A stretch of DNA of 64,000 nt from Argentina anserina (lineage: Eukaryota > Streptophyta > Magnoliopsida > Rosales > Rosaceae), in NCBI RefSeq assembly GCF_933775445.1, contig NW_026089439.1:1-64000 (forward strand). The letters run 5' to 3'. The translations under genes were made by a program, and so were the position numbers. Below the pieces are notes generated by a model that was not told where the DNA came from, did no database searches, and was given only the letters and a program-made list of their open reading frames with translations. Position 1 is the stretch's first letter, and the number at the start of each line of letters is the position of its first letter. Positions 1-11,810 of the stretch are shown here, piece after piece.

Positions 1-57
1 TATTCCAATTGTGTATCTTTTCATTTCTCGTTTGAGTATCTTTCTGTAAGGCTTCTG
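1..57 (+). repeat. Partial satellite monomer at the left edge
   Basis: The window opens inside module M5 (TATTCCAATT) and runs through M6 (GTGTATCTTTTCATTTCTCG) and M7 (GAGTATCTTTCTGTAAGG) to the first complete monomer start at 58. The array therefore extends to the left of the window. Confidence 0.95.
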
Positions 58-206
58 ATGCGAGTTTCTATTGTATTTGAGAGTTTTGCAAGTGTGGGAG
101 TGTGTTTTTTTCAAACTGAGTATCTTTACATCGTTTGCGTATCTTTACTATTCCAATTGTGTATCTTTTCATTTCTCGTTTGAGTATCTTTCTGTAAGGC
201 TTTCTG

Positions 207-437
207 ATGCGAGTTTCTATTGAATTTGAGAGTTTTGCAAGTGTGGGAGTGTGTTTCTTTCAAACTGAGTATCTTTACATCTTTTGCGTATCTTTACTAT
301 TCCAATTGTGTTTCTTTACATCATTTGCGTATCTTTACTATTCCAATTGTGTATCTTTACATCGTTTGCGTATATTTACTATTCCAATTGTGTATCTTTT
401 CATTTCTCGTTTGAGTATCTTTCTGTAAGGCTTTCTG
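207..437 (+). repeat. 231-bp monomer with three M4+M5 pairs
   Basis: This monomer carries three 41-bp M4+M5 pairs, giving 149+82=231 bp. Other 231-bp copies start at 1831, 4282, 55935, 60596 and 62262. Those at 1831 and 4282 lie at the same place in the two copies of the 2451-bp repeat, 55935 and 60596 in the two copies of the 4661-bp repeat, and 60596 and 62262 in the 1666-bp repeat, so only a few independent triplications need be assumed. Confidence 0.92.
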
Positions 438-627
438 ATGCGAGTTTCTATTGAATTTGAGAGTTTTGCAAGTGTGGGAGTGTGTTTCTTTCAAACTGAG
501 TATCTTTACATCGATTGCGTATCTTTACTATTCCAATTGTCTATCTTTACATCGTTTGCGTATATTTACTATTCCAATTGTGTATCTTTTCATTTCTCGT
601 TTGAGTATCTTTCTGTAAGGCTTTCTG
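438..627 (+). repeat. Reference 190-bp monomer (M4+M5 doubled)
   Basis: This is the commonest length class. It equals the 149-bp unit plus one extra 41-bp M4+M5 pair. The two pairs are not identical: the first carries CATCGATTGCG and ends CCAATTGTCTATC, the second carries CATCGTTTGCG and TATATTTAC. These first-pair and second-pair haplotypes recur together throughout the array, so the doubling is old and the 190-bp form is itself a homogenised unit rather than a repeated new event. With the linked one-base deletion in M7 the same structure is 189 bp. Confidence 0.92.
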
Positions 628-776
628 ATGCGAGTTTCTATTGAATTTGAGAGTTTTGCAAGTGTGGGAGTGTGTTTCTTTCAAACTGAGTATCTTTACA
701 TCGTTTGCGTATCTTTACTATTCCAATTGTGTATCTTTTCATTTCTCGTTTGAGTATCTTTCTGTAAGGCTTTCTG
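628..776 (+). repeat. Reference 149-bp monomer (seven modules)
   Basis: This copy shows the basic unit. Its parts, with boundaries by eye, are: M1 627-648 (GATGCGAGTTTCTATTG...), M2 649-664 (GAGAGTTTTGCAAGTG), M3 665-687 (TGGGAGTGTGTTTCTTTC...), M4 688-706 (GAGTATCTTTACATCGTTT), M5 707-728 (GCGTATCTTTACTATTCC...), M6 729-751 (GTGTATCTTTTCATTTCTCG...), M7 752-775 (GAGTATCTTTCTGTAAGG...). M4 to M7 share G-N-G-TATCTTT at the start and most modules end in TTT or TT; M1 to M3 are more decayed relatives (GAGTTTCT, GAGAGTTTT, GTGTTTCTTT). Lengths 22+16+23+19+22+23+24 add to 149. The unit probably arose by amplification of a roughly 21-bp ancestor, which is inference. Confidence 0.9.
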
Positions 777-1452
777 ATGCGAGTTTCTATTGAATTTGAG
801 AGTTTTGCAAGTGTGGGAGTGTGTTTCTTTCAAACTGAGTATCTTTACATCGTTTGCGTATCTTTACTATTCGAATTGTGTATCTTTTCATTTCTCGTTT
901 GAGTATCTTTCTGTAAGGCTTCTGATGCGAGTTTCTATTGTATTTGAGAGTTTTGCAAGTGTGGGAGTGTGTTTCTTTCAAACTGAGTATCTTTACATCG
1001 TTTGCGTATCTTTACTATTCCAATTGTGTTTCTTTACATCATTTGCGTATCTTTACTATTCGAATTGTGTATCTTTTCATTTCTCGTTTAAGTATCTTTC
1101 TGTAAGGCTTTCTGATGCGAGTTTCTATTGAATTTGAGAGTTTTGCAAGTGTGGGAGTGTGTTTCTTTCAAACTGAGTATCTTTACATCGATTGCGTATC
1201 TTTACTATTCCAATTGTCTATCTTTACATCGTTTGCGTATCTTTACTATTCCAATTGTGTATCTTTTCATTTCTCGTTTGAGTATCTTTCTGTAAGGCTT
1301 CTGATTCGAGTTTCTATTGTATTTGAGAGTTTTGCAAGTGTGGGAGTGTGTTTCTTTCAAACTGAGTATCTTTACATCGATTGCGTATCTTTACTATTCC
1401 AATTGTGTATCTTTTCATTTCTCGTTTGAGTATCTTTCTGTAAGGCTTTCTG

Positions 1453-4400
1453 ATGCGAGTTTCTATTGAATTTGAGAGTTTTGCAAGTGTGGGAGTGTGT
1501 TTCTTTCAAACTGAGTATCTTTACATCGTTTGCGTATCTTTACTATTCCAATTGTGTATCTTTACATCGTTTGCGTATATTTACTATTCCAATTGTGTAT
1601 CTTTTCATTTCTCGTTTGAGTATCTTTCTGTAAGGCTTCTGATGCGAGTTTCTATTGTATTTGAGAGTTTTGCAAGTGTGGGAGTGTGTTTCTTTCAAAC
1701 TGAGTATCTTTACATCGTTTGCGTATCTTTACTATTCCAATTGTGTTTCTTTACATCGTTTGCGTATCTTTACTATTCCAATTGTGTATCTTTTCATTTC
1801 TCGTTTGAGTATCTTTCTGTAAGGCTTCTGATGCGAGTTTCTATTGTATTTAAGAGTTTTGCAAGTGTGGGAGTGTGTTTCTTTCAAACTGAGTATCTTT
1901 ACATCGTTTGCGTATCTTTACTATTCCAATTGTGTTTCTTTACATCATTTGCGTATCTTTACTATTCCAATTGTGTATCTTTACATCGTTTGCGTATATT
2001 TACTATTCCAATTGTGTATCTTTTCATTTCTCGTTTGAGTATCTTTCTGTAAGGCTTTCTGATGCGAGTTTCTATTGAATTTGAGAGTTTTGCAAGTGTG
2101 GGAGTGTGTTTCTTTCAAACTGAGTATCTTTACATCGATTGCGTATCTTTACTATTCCAATTGTCTATCTTTACATCGTTTGCGTATATTTATTATTCCA
2201 ATTGTGTATCTTTTCATTTCTCGTTTGAGTATCTTTCTGTAAGGCTTTCTGATGCGAGTTTCTATTGAATTTGAGAGTTTTGCAAGTGTGGGAGTGTGTT
2301 TCTTTCAAACTGAGTATCTTTACATCGTTTGCGTATCTTTACTATTCTAATTGTGTATCTTTTCATTTCTCGTTTGAGTATCTTTCTGTAAGGCTTTCTG
2401 ATGCGAGTTTCTATTGAATTTGAGAGTTTTGCAAGTGTGGGAGTGTGTTTCTTTCAAACTGAGTATCTTTACATCGTTTGCGTATCTTTACTATTCGAAT
2501 TGTGTATCTTTTCATTTCTCGTTTGAGTATCTTTCTGTAAGGCTTCTGATGCGAGTTTCTATTGTATTTGAGAGTTTTGCAAGTGTGGGAGTGTGTTTCT
2601 TTCAAACTGAGTATCTTTACATCGTTTGCGTATCTTTACTATTCCAATTGTGTTTCTTTACATCATTTGCGTTTCTTTACTATTCGAATTGTGTATCTTT
2701 TCATTTCTCGTTTAAGTATCTTTCTGTAAGGCTTTCTGATGCGAGTTTCTATTGAATTTGAGAGTTTTGCAAGTGTGGGATTGTGTTTCTTTCAAACTGA
2801 GTATCTTTACATCTTTTGCGTATCTTTACTATTCCAATTGTCTATCTTTACATCGTTTGCGTATCTTTACTATTCCAATTGTGTATCTTTTCATTTCTCG
2901 TGTGAGTATCTTTCTGTAAGGCTTCTGATGCGAGTTTCTATTGTATTTGAGAGTTTTGCAAGTGTGGGAGTGTGTTTCTTTCAAACTGAGTATCTTTACA
3001 TCGATTGCGTATCTTTACTATTCCAATTGTGTATCTTTTCATTTCTCGTTTGAGTATCTTTCTGTAAGGCTTCTGATGCGAGTTTCTATTGTATTTGAGA
3101 GTTTTGCAAGTGTGGGAGTGTGTTTTTTTCAAACTGAGTATCTTTACATCGTTTGCGTATCTTTACTATTCCAATTGTGTATCTTTTCATTTCTCGTTTG
3201 AGTATCTTTCTGTAAGGCTTTCTGATGCGAGTTTCTATTGAATTTGAGAGTTTTGCAAGTGTGGGAGTGTGTTTCTTTCAAACTGAGTATCTTTACATCT
3301 TTTGCGTATGTTTACTATTCCAATTGTGTATCTTTACATCATTTGCGTATCTTTACTATTCGAATTGTGTATCTTTTCATTTCTCGTTTGAGTATCTTTC
3401 TGTAAGGCTTCTGATGCGAGTTTCTATTGTATTTGAGAGTTTTGCAAGTGTGGGAGTGTGTTTCTTTCAAACTGAGTATCTTTACATCGATTGCGTATCT
3501 TTACTATTCCAATTGTGTATCTTTTCATTTCTCGTTTGAGTATCTTTCTGTAAGGCTTCTGATTCGAGTTTCTATTGTATTTGAGAGTTTTGCAAGTGTG
3601 GGAGTGTGTTTCTTTCAAACTGAGTATCTTTACATCGATTGCGTATCTTTACTATTCCAATTGTGTATCTTTTCATTTCTCGTTTGCGTATCTTTACTAT
3701 TCCAATTGTGTATCTTTTCATTTCTCGTTTGAGTATCTTTCTGTAAGGCTTCTGATTCGAGTTTCTATTGTATTTGAGAGTTTTGCAAGTGTGGGAGTGT
3801 GTTTCTTTCAAACTGAGTATCTTTACATCGATTGCGTATCTTTACTATTCCAATTGTGTATCTTTTCATTTCTCGTTTGAGTATCTTTCTGTAAGGCTTT
3901 CTGATGCGAGTTTCTATTGAATTTGAGAGTTTTGCAAGTGTGGGAGTGTGTTTCTTTCAAACTGAGTATCTTTACATCGTTTGCGTATCTTTACTATTCC
4001 AATTGTGTATCTTTACATCGTTTGCGTATATTTACTATTCCAATTGTGTATCTTTTCATTTCTCGTTTGAGTATCTTTCTGTAAGGCTTCTGATGCGAGT
4101 TTCTATTGTATTTGAGAGTTTTGCAAGTGTGGGAGTGTGTTTCTTTCAAACTGAGTATCTTTACATCGTTTGCGTATCTTTACTATTCCAATTGTGTTTC
4201 TTTACATCGTTTGCGTATCTTTACTATTCCAATTGTGTATCTTTTCATTTCTCGTTTGAGTATCTTTCTGTAAGGCTTCTGATGCGAGTTTCTATTGTAT
4301 TTAAGAGTTTTGCAAGTGTGGGAGTGTGTTTCTTTCAAACTGAGTATCTTTACATCGTTTGCGTATCTTTACTATTCCAATTGTGTATCTTTACATCATT

Positions 4401-6161
4401 TGCGTATCTTTACTATTCCAATTGTGTATCTTTACATCGTTTGCGTATATTTACTATTCCAATTGTGTATCTTTTCATTTCTCGTTTGAGTATCTTTCTG
4501 TAAGGCTTTCTGATGCGAGTTTCTATTGAATTTGAGAGTTTTGCAAGTGTGGGAGTGTGTTTCTTTCAAACTGAGTATCTTTACATCGATTGCGTATCTT
4601 TACTATTCCAATTGTCTATCTTTACATCGTTTGCGTATATTTATTATTCCAATTGTGTATCTTTTCATTTCTCGTTTGAGTATCTTTCTGTAAGGCTTTC
4701 TGATGCGAGTTTCTATTGAATTTGAGAGTTTTGCAAGTGTGGGAGTGTGTTTCTTTCAAACTGAGTATCTTTACATCGTTTGCGTATCTTTACTATTCCA
4801 ATTGTGTATCTTTTCATTTCTCGTTTGAGTATCTTTCTGTAAGGCTTTCTGATGCGAGTTTCTATTGAATTTGAGAGTTTTGCAAGTGTGGGAGTGTGTT
4901 TCTTTCAAACTGAGTATCTTTACATCGTTTGCGTATCTTTACTATTCGAATTGTGTATCTTTTCATTTCTCGTTTGAGTATCTTTCTGTAAGGCTTCTGA
5001 TGCGAGTTTCTATTGTATTTGAGAGTTTTGCAAGTGTGGGAGTGTGTTTCTTTCAAACTGAGTATCTTTACATCGTTTGCGTATCTTTACTATTCCAATT
5101 GTGTTTCTTTACATCATTTGCGTTTCTTTACTATTCGAATTGTGTATCTTTTCATTTCTCGTTTAAGTATCTTTCTGTAAGGCTTTCTGATGCGAGTTTC
5201 TATTGAATTTGAGAGTTTTGCAAGTGTGGGATTGTGTTTCTTTCAAACTGAGTATCTTTACATCTTTTGCGTATCTTTACTATTCCAATTGTCTATCTTT
5301 ACATCGTTTGCGTATCTTTACTATTCCAATTGTGTATCTTTTCATTTCTCGTGTGAGTATCTTTCTGTAAGGCTTCTGATGCGAGTTTCTATTGTATTTG
5401 AGAGTTTTGCAAGTGTGGGAGTGTGTTTCTTTCAAACTGAGTATCTTTACATCGATTGCGTATCTTTACTATTCCAATTGTGTATCTTTTCATTTCTCGT
5501 TTGAGTATCTTTCTGTAAGGCTTCTGATGCGAGTTTCTATTGTATTTGAGAGTTTTGCAAGTGTGGGAGTGTGTTTTTTTCAAACTGAGTATCTTTACAT
5601 CGTTTGCGTATCTTTACTATTCCAATTGTGTATCTTTTCATTTCTCGTTTGAGTATCTTTCTGTAAGGCTTTCTGATGCGAGTTTCTATTGAATTTGAGA
5701 GTTTTGCAAGTGTGGGAGTGTGTTTCTTTCAAACTGAGTATCTTTACATCTTTTGCGTATGTTTACTATTCCAATTGTGTATCTTTACATCATTTGCGTA
5801 TCTTTACTATTCGAATTGTGTATCTTTTCATTTCTCGTTTGAGTATCTTTCTGTAAGGCTTCTGATGCGAGTTTCTATTGTATTTGAGAGTTTTGCAAGT
5901 GTGGGAGTGTGTTTCTTTCAAACTGAGTATCTTTACATCGATTGCGTATCTTTACTATTCCAATTGTGTATCTTTTCATTTCTCGTTTGAGTATCTTTCT
6001 GTAAGGCTTCTGATTCGAGTTTCTATTGTATTTGAGAGTTTTGCAAGTGTGGGAGTGTGTTTCTTTCAAACTGAGTATCTTTACATCGATTGCGTATCTT
6101 TACTATTCCAATTGTGTATCTTTTCATTTCTCGTTTGAGTATCTTTCTGTAAGGCTTTCTG
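1453..6161 (+). repeat. 2451-bp tandem higher-order repeat, two copies
   Basis: Copy 1 is 1453-3903 and copy 2 is 3904-6161. Monomer starts match at +2451 from 1453 to 3562 (3904 to 6013), including the 231-bp monomer, TTTAAGAGTTT, GTGGGATTGTG, CTCGTGTGAG and GTGTGTTTTTTTC variants. Copy 2 is shorter by 193 bp because copy 1 has an extra monomer, the 193-bp M5+M6 duplication at 3562-3754. A few single-base differences exist, such as TTCTAATTG near 2346 against TTCCAATTG near 4797. Confidence 0.88.
3562..3754 (+). repeat. 193-bp monomer with M5+M6 duplicated
   Basis: The order is M1-M2-M3-M4-M5-M6-M5-M6-M7. After the first M6 the sequence TCTCGTTTG continues as CGTATCTTTACT instead of AGTATCTTTCTG, so M6 is joined to M5. 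The added length (22+23=45 bp on a 148-bp base) matches exactly. The shared TCGTTTG at the end of M4 and M6 is the likely exchange point. This is the only 193-bp monomer in the window. Confidence 0.9.
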
Positions 6162-6837
6162 ATGCGAGTTTCTATTGAATTTGAGAGTTTTGCAAGTGTG
6201 GGAGTGTGTTTCTTTCAAACTGAGTATCTTTACATCGATTGCGTATCTTTACTATTCCAATTGTGTATCTTTACATCGTTTGCGTATCTTTACTATTCCA
6301 ATTGTGTATCTTTTCATTTCTCGTTTGAGTATCTTTCTGTAAGGCTTCTGATTCGAGTTTCTATTGTATTTGAGAGTTTTGCAAGTGTGGGAGTGTGTTT
6401 CTTTCAAACTGAGTATCTTTACATCGATTGCGTATCTTTACTATTCCAATTGTGTATCTTTTCATTTCTCGTTTGAGTATCTTTCTGTAAGGCTTTCTGA
6501 TGCGAGTTTCTATTGAATTTGAGAGTTTTGCAAGTGTGGGAGTGTGTTTCTTTCAAACTGAGTATCTTTACATCGATTGCGTATCTTTACTATTCCAATT
6601 GTGTATCTTTACATCGTTTGCGTATCTTTACTATTCCAATTGTGTATCTTTTCATTTCTCGTTTGAGTATCTTTCTGTAAGGCTTCTGATTCGAGTTTCT
6701 ATTGTATTTGAGAGTTTTGCAAGTGTGGGAGTGTGTTTCTTTCAAACTGAGTATCTTTACATCGATTGCGTATCTTTACTATTCCAATTGTGTATCTTTT
6801 CATTTCTCGTTTGAGTATCTTTCTGTAAGGCTTTCTG
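6162..6837 (+). repeat. 338-bp dimer repeated twice
   Basis: Two 338-bp dimers (6162-6499 and 6500-6837) each consist of a 189-bp monomer carrying CATCGATTGCG and a 149-bp monomer of the ATTCGAG type. I saw no difference between them. A related dimer lies at 25157-25494, where the second monomer has CCAATTCTG. Confidence 0.88.
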
Positions 6838-7406
6838 ATGCGAGTTTCTATTGAATTTGAGAGTTTTGCAAGTGTGGGAGTGTGTTTCTTTCAAACTGAG
6901 TATCTTTACATCGTTTGCGTATCTTTACTATTCCAATTGTGTATCTTTACATCGTTTGCGTATATTTACTATTCCAATTGTGTATCTTTTCATTTCTCGT
7001 TTGAGTATCTTTCTGTAAGGCTTCTGATGCGAGTTTCTATTGTATTTGAGAGTTTTGCAAGTGTGGGAGTGTGTTTCTTTCAAACTGAGTATCTTTACAT
7101 CGTTTGCGTATCTTTACTATTCCAATTGTGTTTCTTTACATCGTTTGCGTATCTTTACTACTCCAATTGTGTATCTTTTCATTTCTCGTTTGAGTATCTT
7201 TCTGTAAGGCTTTCTGATGCGAGTTTCTATTGAATTTGAGAGTTTTGCAAGTGTGGGAGTGTGTTTCTTTCAAACTGAGTATCTTTACATCTTTTGCGTA
7301 TGTTTACTATTCCAATTGTGTTTCTTTACATCGTTTGCGTATCTTTACTATTCCAATTGTGTATCTTTTCATTTCTCGTTTGAGTATCTTTCTGTAAGGC
7401 TTTCTG

Positions 7407-10400
7407 ATGCGAGTTTCTATTGAATTTGAGAGTTTTGCAAGTGTGGGAGTGTGTTTCTTTCAAACTGAGTATCTTTACATCGATTGCGTATCTTTACTAT
7501 TCCAATTGTCTATCTTTACATCGTTTGCGTATCTTTACTATTCCAATTGTGTATCTTTTCATTTCTCGTTTGAGTATCTTTCTGTAAAGCTTCTGATTCG
7601 AGTTTCTATTGTATTTGAGAGTTTTGCAAGTGTGGGAGTGTGTTTCTTTCAAACTGAGTATGTTTACATCGTTTGCGTATCTTTACTATTCCAATTGTGT
7701 ATCTTTACATCGATTGCGTATCTTTTCATTTCTCGTTTGAGTATCTTTCTGTAAGGCTTCTGATGCGAGTTTCTATTGAATTTGAAAGTTTTGCAAGTGT
7801 GAGAGTGTGTTTCTTTCAAACTGAGTATCTTTACATCGTTTCCGTATCTTTACTATTCCAATTGTGTTTCTTTACATCGTTTGCGTATCTTTACTATTCC
7901 AATTGTGTATCTTTTCATTTCTCGTTTGAGTATCTTTCTGTAAGGCTTTCTGATGCGAGTTTCTATTGAATTTGAGAGTTTTGCAAGTGTGGGAGTGTGT
8001 TTCTTTCAAACTGAGTATCTTTACATCTTTTGCGTATGTTTACTATTCCAATTTTTTTTCTTTACATCGTTTGCGTATCTTTACTATTCCAATTGTGTAT
8101 CTTTTCATTTCTCGTTTGAGTATCTTTCTGTAAGGCTTTCTGATGCGAGTTTCTATTGAATTTGAGAGTTTTGCAAGTGTGGGAGTGTGTTTCTTTCAAA
8201 CTGAGTATCTTTACATCGATTGCGTATCTTTACTATTCCAATTGTCTATCTTTACATCGTTTGCGTATCTTTACTATTCCAATTGTGTATCTTTTCATTT
8301 CTCGTTTGAGTATCTTTCTGTAAGGCTTCTGATTCGAGTTTCTATTGTATTTGAGAGTTTTGCAAGTGTGGGAGTGTGTTTCTTTCAAACTGAATATCTT
8401 TACATCGATTGCGTATCTTTACTATTCCAATTGTGTATCTTTTCATTTCTCGTTTGAGTATCTTTCTGTAAGGCTTTCTGATGCGAGTTTCTATTGAATT
8501 TGAGAGTTTTGCAAGTGTGGGAGTGTGTTTCTTTCAAACTGAGTATCTTTACATCGTTTGCGTATCTTTACTATTCCAATTGTGTATCTTTACATCGTTT
8601 GCGTATATTTACTATTCCAATTGTGTATCTTTTCATTTCTCGTTTGAGTATCTTTCTGTAAGGCTTCTGATGCGAGTTTCTATTGTATTTGAGAGTTTTG
8701 CAAGTGTGGGAGTGTGTTTCTTTCAAACTGAGTATCTTTACATCGTTTGCGTATCTTTACTATTCCAATTGTGTTTCTTTACATCGTTTGCGTATCTTTA
8801 CTATTCCAATTGTGTATCTTTTCATTTCTCGTTTGAGTATCTTTCTGTAAGGCTTTCTGATGCGAGTTTCTATTGTATTTGAGAGTTTTGCAAGTGTGGG
8901 AGTGTGTTTCTTTCAAACTGAGTATCTTTACATCTTTTGCGTATGTTTACTATTCCAATTGTGTTTCTTTACATCGTTTGCGTATCTTTACTATTCCAAT
9001 TGTGTATCTTTTCATTTCTCGTTTGAGTATCTTTCTGTAAGGCTTTCTGATGCGAGTTTCTATTGAATTTGAGAGTTTTGCAAGTGTGGGAGTGTGTTTC
9101 TTTCAAACTGAGTATCTTTACATCGATTGCGTATCTTTACTATTCCAATTGTCTATCTTTACATCGTTTGCGTATCTTTAGTATTCCAATTGTGTATCTT
9201 TTCATTTCTCGTTTGAGTATCTTTCTGTAAAGCTTCTGATTCGAGTTTCTATTGTATTTGAGAGTTTTGCAAGTGTGGGAGTGTGTTTCTTTCAAACTGA
9301 GTATGTTTACATCGTTTGCGTATCTTTACTATTCCAATTGTGTATCTTTACATCGATTGCGTATCTTTTCATTTCTCGTTTGAGTATCTTTCTGTAAGGC
9401 TTCTGATGCGAGTTTCTATTGAATTTGAAAGTTTTGCAAGTGTGAGAGTGTGTTTCTTTCAAACTGAGTATCTTTACATCGTTTCCGTATCTTTACTATT
9501 CCAATTGTGTTTCTTTACATCGTTTGCGTATCTTTACTATTCCAATTGTGTATCTTTTCATTTCTCGTTTGAGTATCTTTCTGTAAGGCTTTCTGATGCG
9601 AGTTTCTATTGAATTTGAGAGTTTTGCAAGTGTGGGAGTGTGTTTCTTTCAAACTGAGTATCTTTACATCTTTTGCGTATGTTTACTATTCCAATTTTTT
9701 TTCTTTACATCGTTTGCGTATCTTTACTATTCCAATTGTGTATCTTTTCATTTCTCGTTTGAGTATCTTTCTGTAAGGCTTTCTGATGCGAGTTTCTATT
9801 GAATTTGAGAGTTTTGCAAGTGTGGGAGTGTGTTTCTTTCAAACTGAGTATCTTTACATCGATTGCGTATCTTTACTATTCCAATTGTCTATCTTTACAT
9901 CGTTTGCGTATCTTTACTATTCCAATTGTGTATCTTTTCATTTCTCGTTTGAGTATCTTTCTGTAAGGCTTCTGATTCGAGTTTCTATTGTATTTGAGAG
10001 TTTTGCAAGTGTGGGAGTGTGTTTCTTTCAAACTGAGTATCTTTACATCGATTGCGTATCTTTACTATTCCAATTGTGTATCTTTTCATTTCTCGTTTGA
10101 GTATCTTTCTGTAAGGCTTTCTGATGCGAGTTTCTATTGAATTTGAGAGTTTTGCAAGTGTGGGAGTGTGTTTCTTTCAAACTGAGTATCTTTACATCGT
10201 TTGCGTATCTTTACTATTCCAAATGTGTATCTTTACATCGTTTGCGTATATTTACTATTCCAATTGTGTATCTTTTCATTTCTCGTTTGAGTATCTTTCT
10301 GTAAGGCTTCTGATGCGAGTTTCTATTGTATTTGAGAGTTTTGCAAGTGTGGGAGTGTGTTTCTTTCAAACTGAGTATCTTTACATCGTTTGCGTATCTT

Positions 10401-10502
10401 TACTATTCCAATTGTGTTTCTTTACATCGTTTGCGTATCTTTACTATTCCAATTGTGTATCTTTTCATTTCTCGTTTGAGTATCTTTCTGTAAGGCTTCT
10501 GA
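7407..10502 (+). repeat. 1643-bp tandem higher-order repeat, two copies
   Basis: Starts 7407, 7596, 7763, 7953, 8143, 8332, 8481 and 8670 match 9050, 9239, 9406, 9596, 9786, 9975, 10124 and 10313. Shared rare variants include the 167-bp monomer with AAGCTT, GAATTTGAAAG, GTGAGAGTG, TTTCCGTATC and the T-run CCAATTTTTTTTC (near 8052 and 9695). Copy 2 has TTTAGTATTCC near 9179 where copy 1 has TTTACTATTCC. Confidence 0.88.
7596..7762 (+). repeat. 167-bp monomer lacking the second M5 module
   Basis: The order is M4-M5-M4-M6: the second M4 (CATCGATTGCG) runs straight into TATCTTTTCATT, so 22 bp are missing from a 189-bp monomer. Seven copies exist, starting at 7596, 9239, 13752, 15395, 18136, 21065 and 23638. 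All are preceded by a G-to-A change that creates AAGCTT nine bases before the start. Confidence 0.92.
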
Positions 10503-11810
10503 TGCGAGTTTCTATTGTATTTGAGAGTTTTGCAAGTGTGGGAGTGTGTTTCTTTCAAACTGAGTATCTTTACATCTTTTGCGTATGTTTACTATTCCAA
10601 TTGTGTTTCTTTACATCGTTTGCGTATCTTTACTATTCGAATTGTGTATCTTTTCATTTCTCGTTTGAGTATCTTTCTGTAAGGCTTTCTGATGCGAGTT
10701 TCTATTGAATTTGAGAGTTTTGCAAGTGTGGGAGTGTGTTTCTTTCAAACTGAGTATCTTTACATCGTTTGCGTATCTTTACTATTCCAATTGTGTTTCT
10801 TTACATCGTTTGCGTATCTTTACTATTCCAATTGTGTATCTTTTCATTTCTCGTTTGAGTATCTTTCTGTAAGGCTTTCTGATGCGAGTTTCTATTGTAT
10901 TTGAGAGTTTTGCAAGTGTGGGAGTGTGTTTCTTTCAAACTGAGTATCTTTACATCTTTTGCGTATGTTTACTATTCCAATTGTGTTTCTTTACATCGTT
11001 TGCGTATCTTTACTATTCGAATTGTGTATCTTTTCATTTCTCGTTTAAGTATCTTTCTGTAAGGCTTTCTGATGCGAGTTTCTATTGAATTTGAGAGTTT
11101 TGCAAGTGTGGGAGTGTGTTTCTTTCAAACTGAGTATCTTTACATCGATTGCGTATCTTTACTATTCCAATTGTCTATCTTTACATCGTTTGCGTATATT
11201 TACTATTCCAATTGTGTATCTTTTCATTTCTCGTTTGAGTATATTTCTGTAAGGCTTTCTGATGCGAGTTTCTATTGAATTTGAGAGTTTTGCAAGTGTG
11301 GGAGTGTGTTTCTTTCAAACTGAGTATCTTTACATCGTTTGCGTATCTTTACTATTCCAATTGTGTATCTTTTCATTTCTCGTTTGAGTATCTTTCTGTA
11401 AGGCTTTCTGATGCGAGTTTATATTGAATTTGAGAGTTTTGCAAGTGTGGGAGTGTGTTTCTTTCAAACTGAGTATCTTTACATCTTTTGCGTATGTTTA
11501 CTATTCCAATTGTGTTTCTTTACATCGATTGCGTATCTTTACTATTCCAATTGTGTATCTTTTCATTTCTCGTTTGAGTATCTTTCTGTAAGGCTTTCTG
11601 ATGCGAGTTTCTATTGAATTTGAGAGTTTTGCAAGTGTGGGAGTGTGTTTCTTTCAAACTGAGTATCTTTACATCGTTTGCGTATCTTTACTATTCCAAT
11701 TGTGTTTCTTTACATCATTTGCGTATCTTTACTATTCGAATTGTGTATCTTTTCATTTCTCGTTTGAGTATCTTTCTGTAAGGCTTTCTGATGCGAGTTT
11801 CTTTTGAATT

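Larger units (their letters stand above)
300..2914 (+). repeat. Segments related at 1624-bp spacing (about 300-1290 and 1924-2914)
   Basis: Monomer starts 438, 628, 777, 925 and 1115 match 2062, 2252, 2401, 2549 and 2739 in order, length and most variants (231, 190, 149, 148, 190 pattern with the TTCGAATTG variants). The copies have diverged: near 2781 the second copy has GTGGGATTGTG and CATCTTTTGCG where the first has GTGGGAGTGTG and CATCGATTGCG, and matching fails after about 2914. This is an older duplication partly overwritten by the 2451-bp repeat. Confidence 0.75.

Noticed and set aside
787..981. Recurring 64-codon open frames on the - strand (Lys/Arg/His rich), also at 2411, 2938, 3424, 18692, 51516, 53008 and other places
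   Set aside because: They are the reverse complement of the same monomer, always in the same place relative to it, and disappear in the 190-bp class. No independent coding evidence.
1453..2052. A 199-codon open frame, and similar frames of 64-199 codons throughout the + strand, rich in Phe, Tyr, Cys and Ser
   Set aside because: They are the satellite read in frame. Monomers of 149 and 190 bp shift the frame, and the longest frames only occur where 189-bp monomers (63 codons) follow each other. Variants fall at all codon positions and include frameshifts, and no promoter, splice or start context distinguishes any copy.
8052..8060. Poly-T tract CCAATTTTTTTTC as a possible polymerase III terminator or slippage hotspot
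   Set aside because: It is a GTG-to-TTT change in one monomer lineage, copied by the 1643-bp and 6156-bp duplications (near 9695, 14208 and 15851) with constant length, and no pol III promoter is present.
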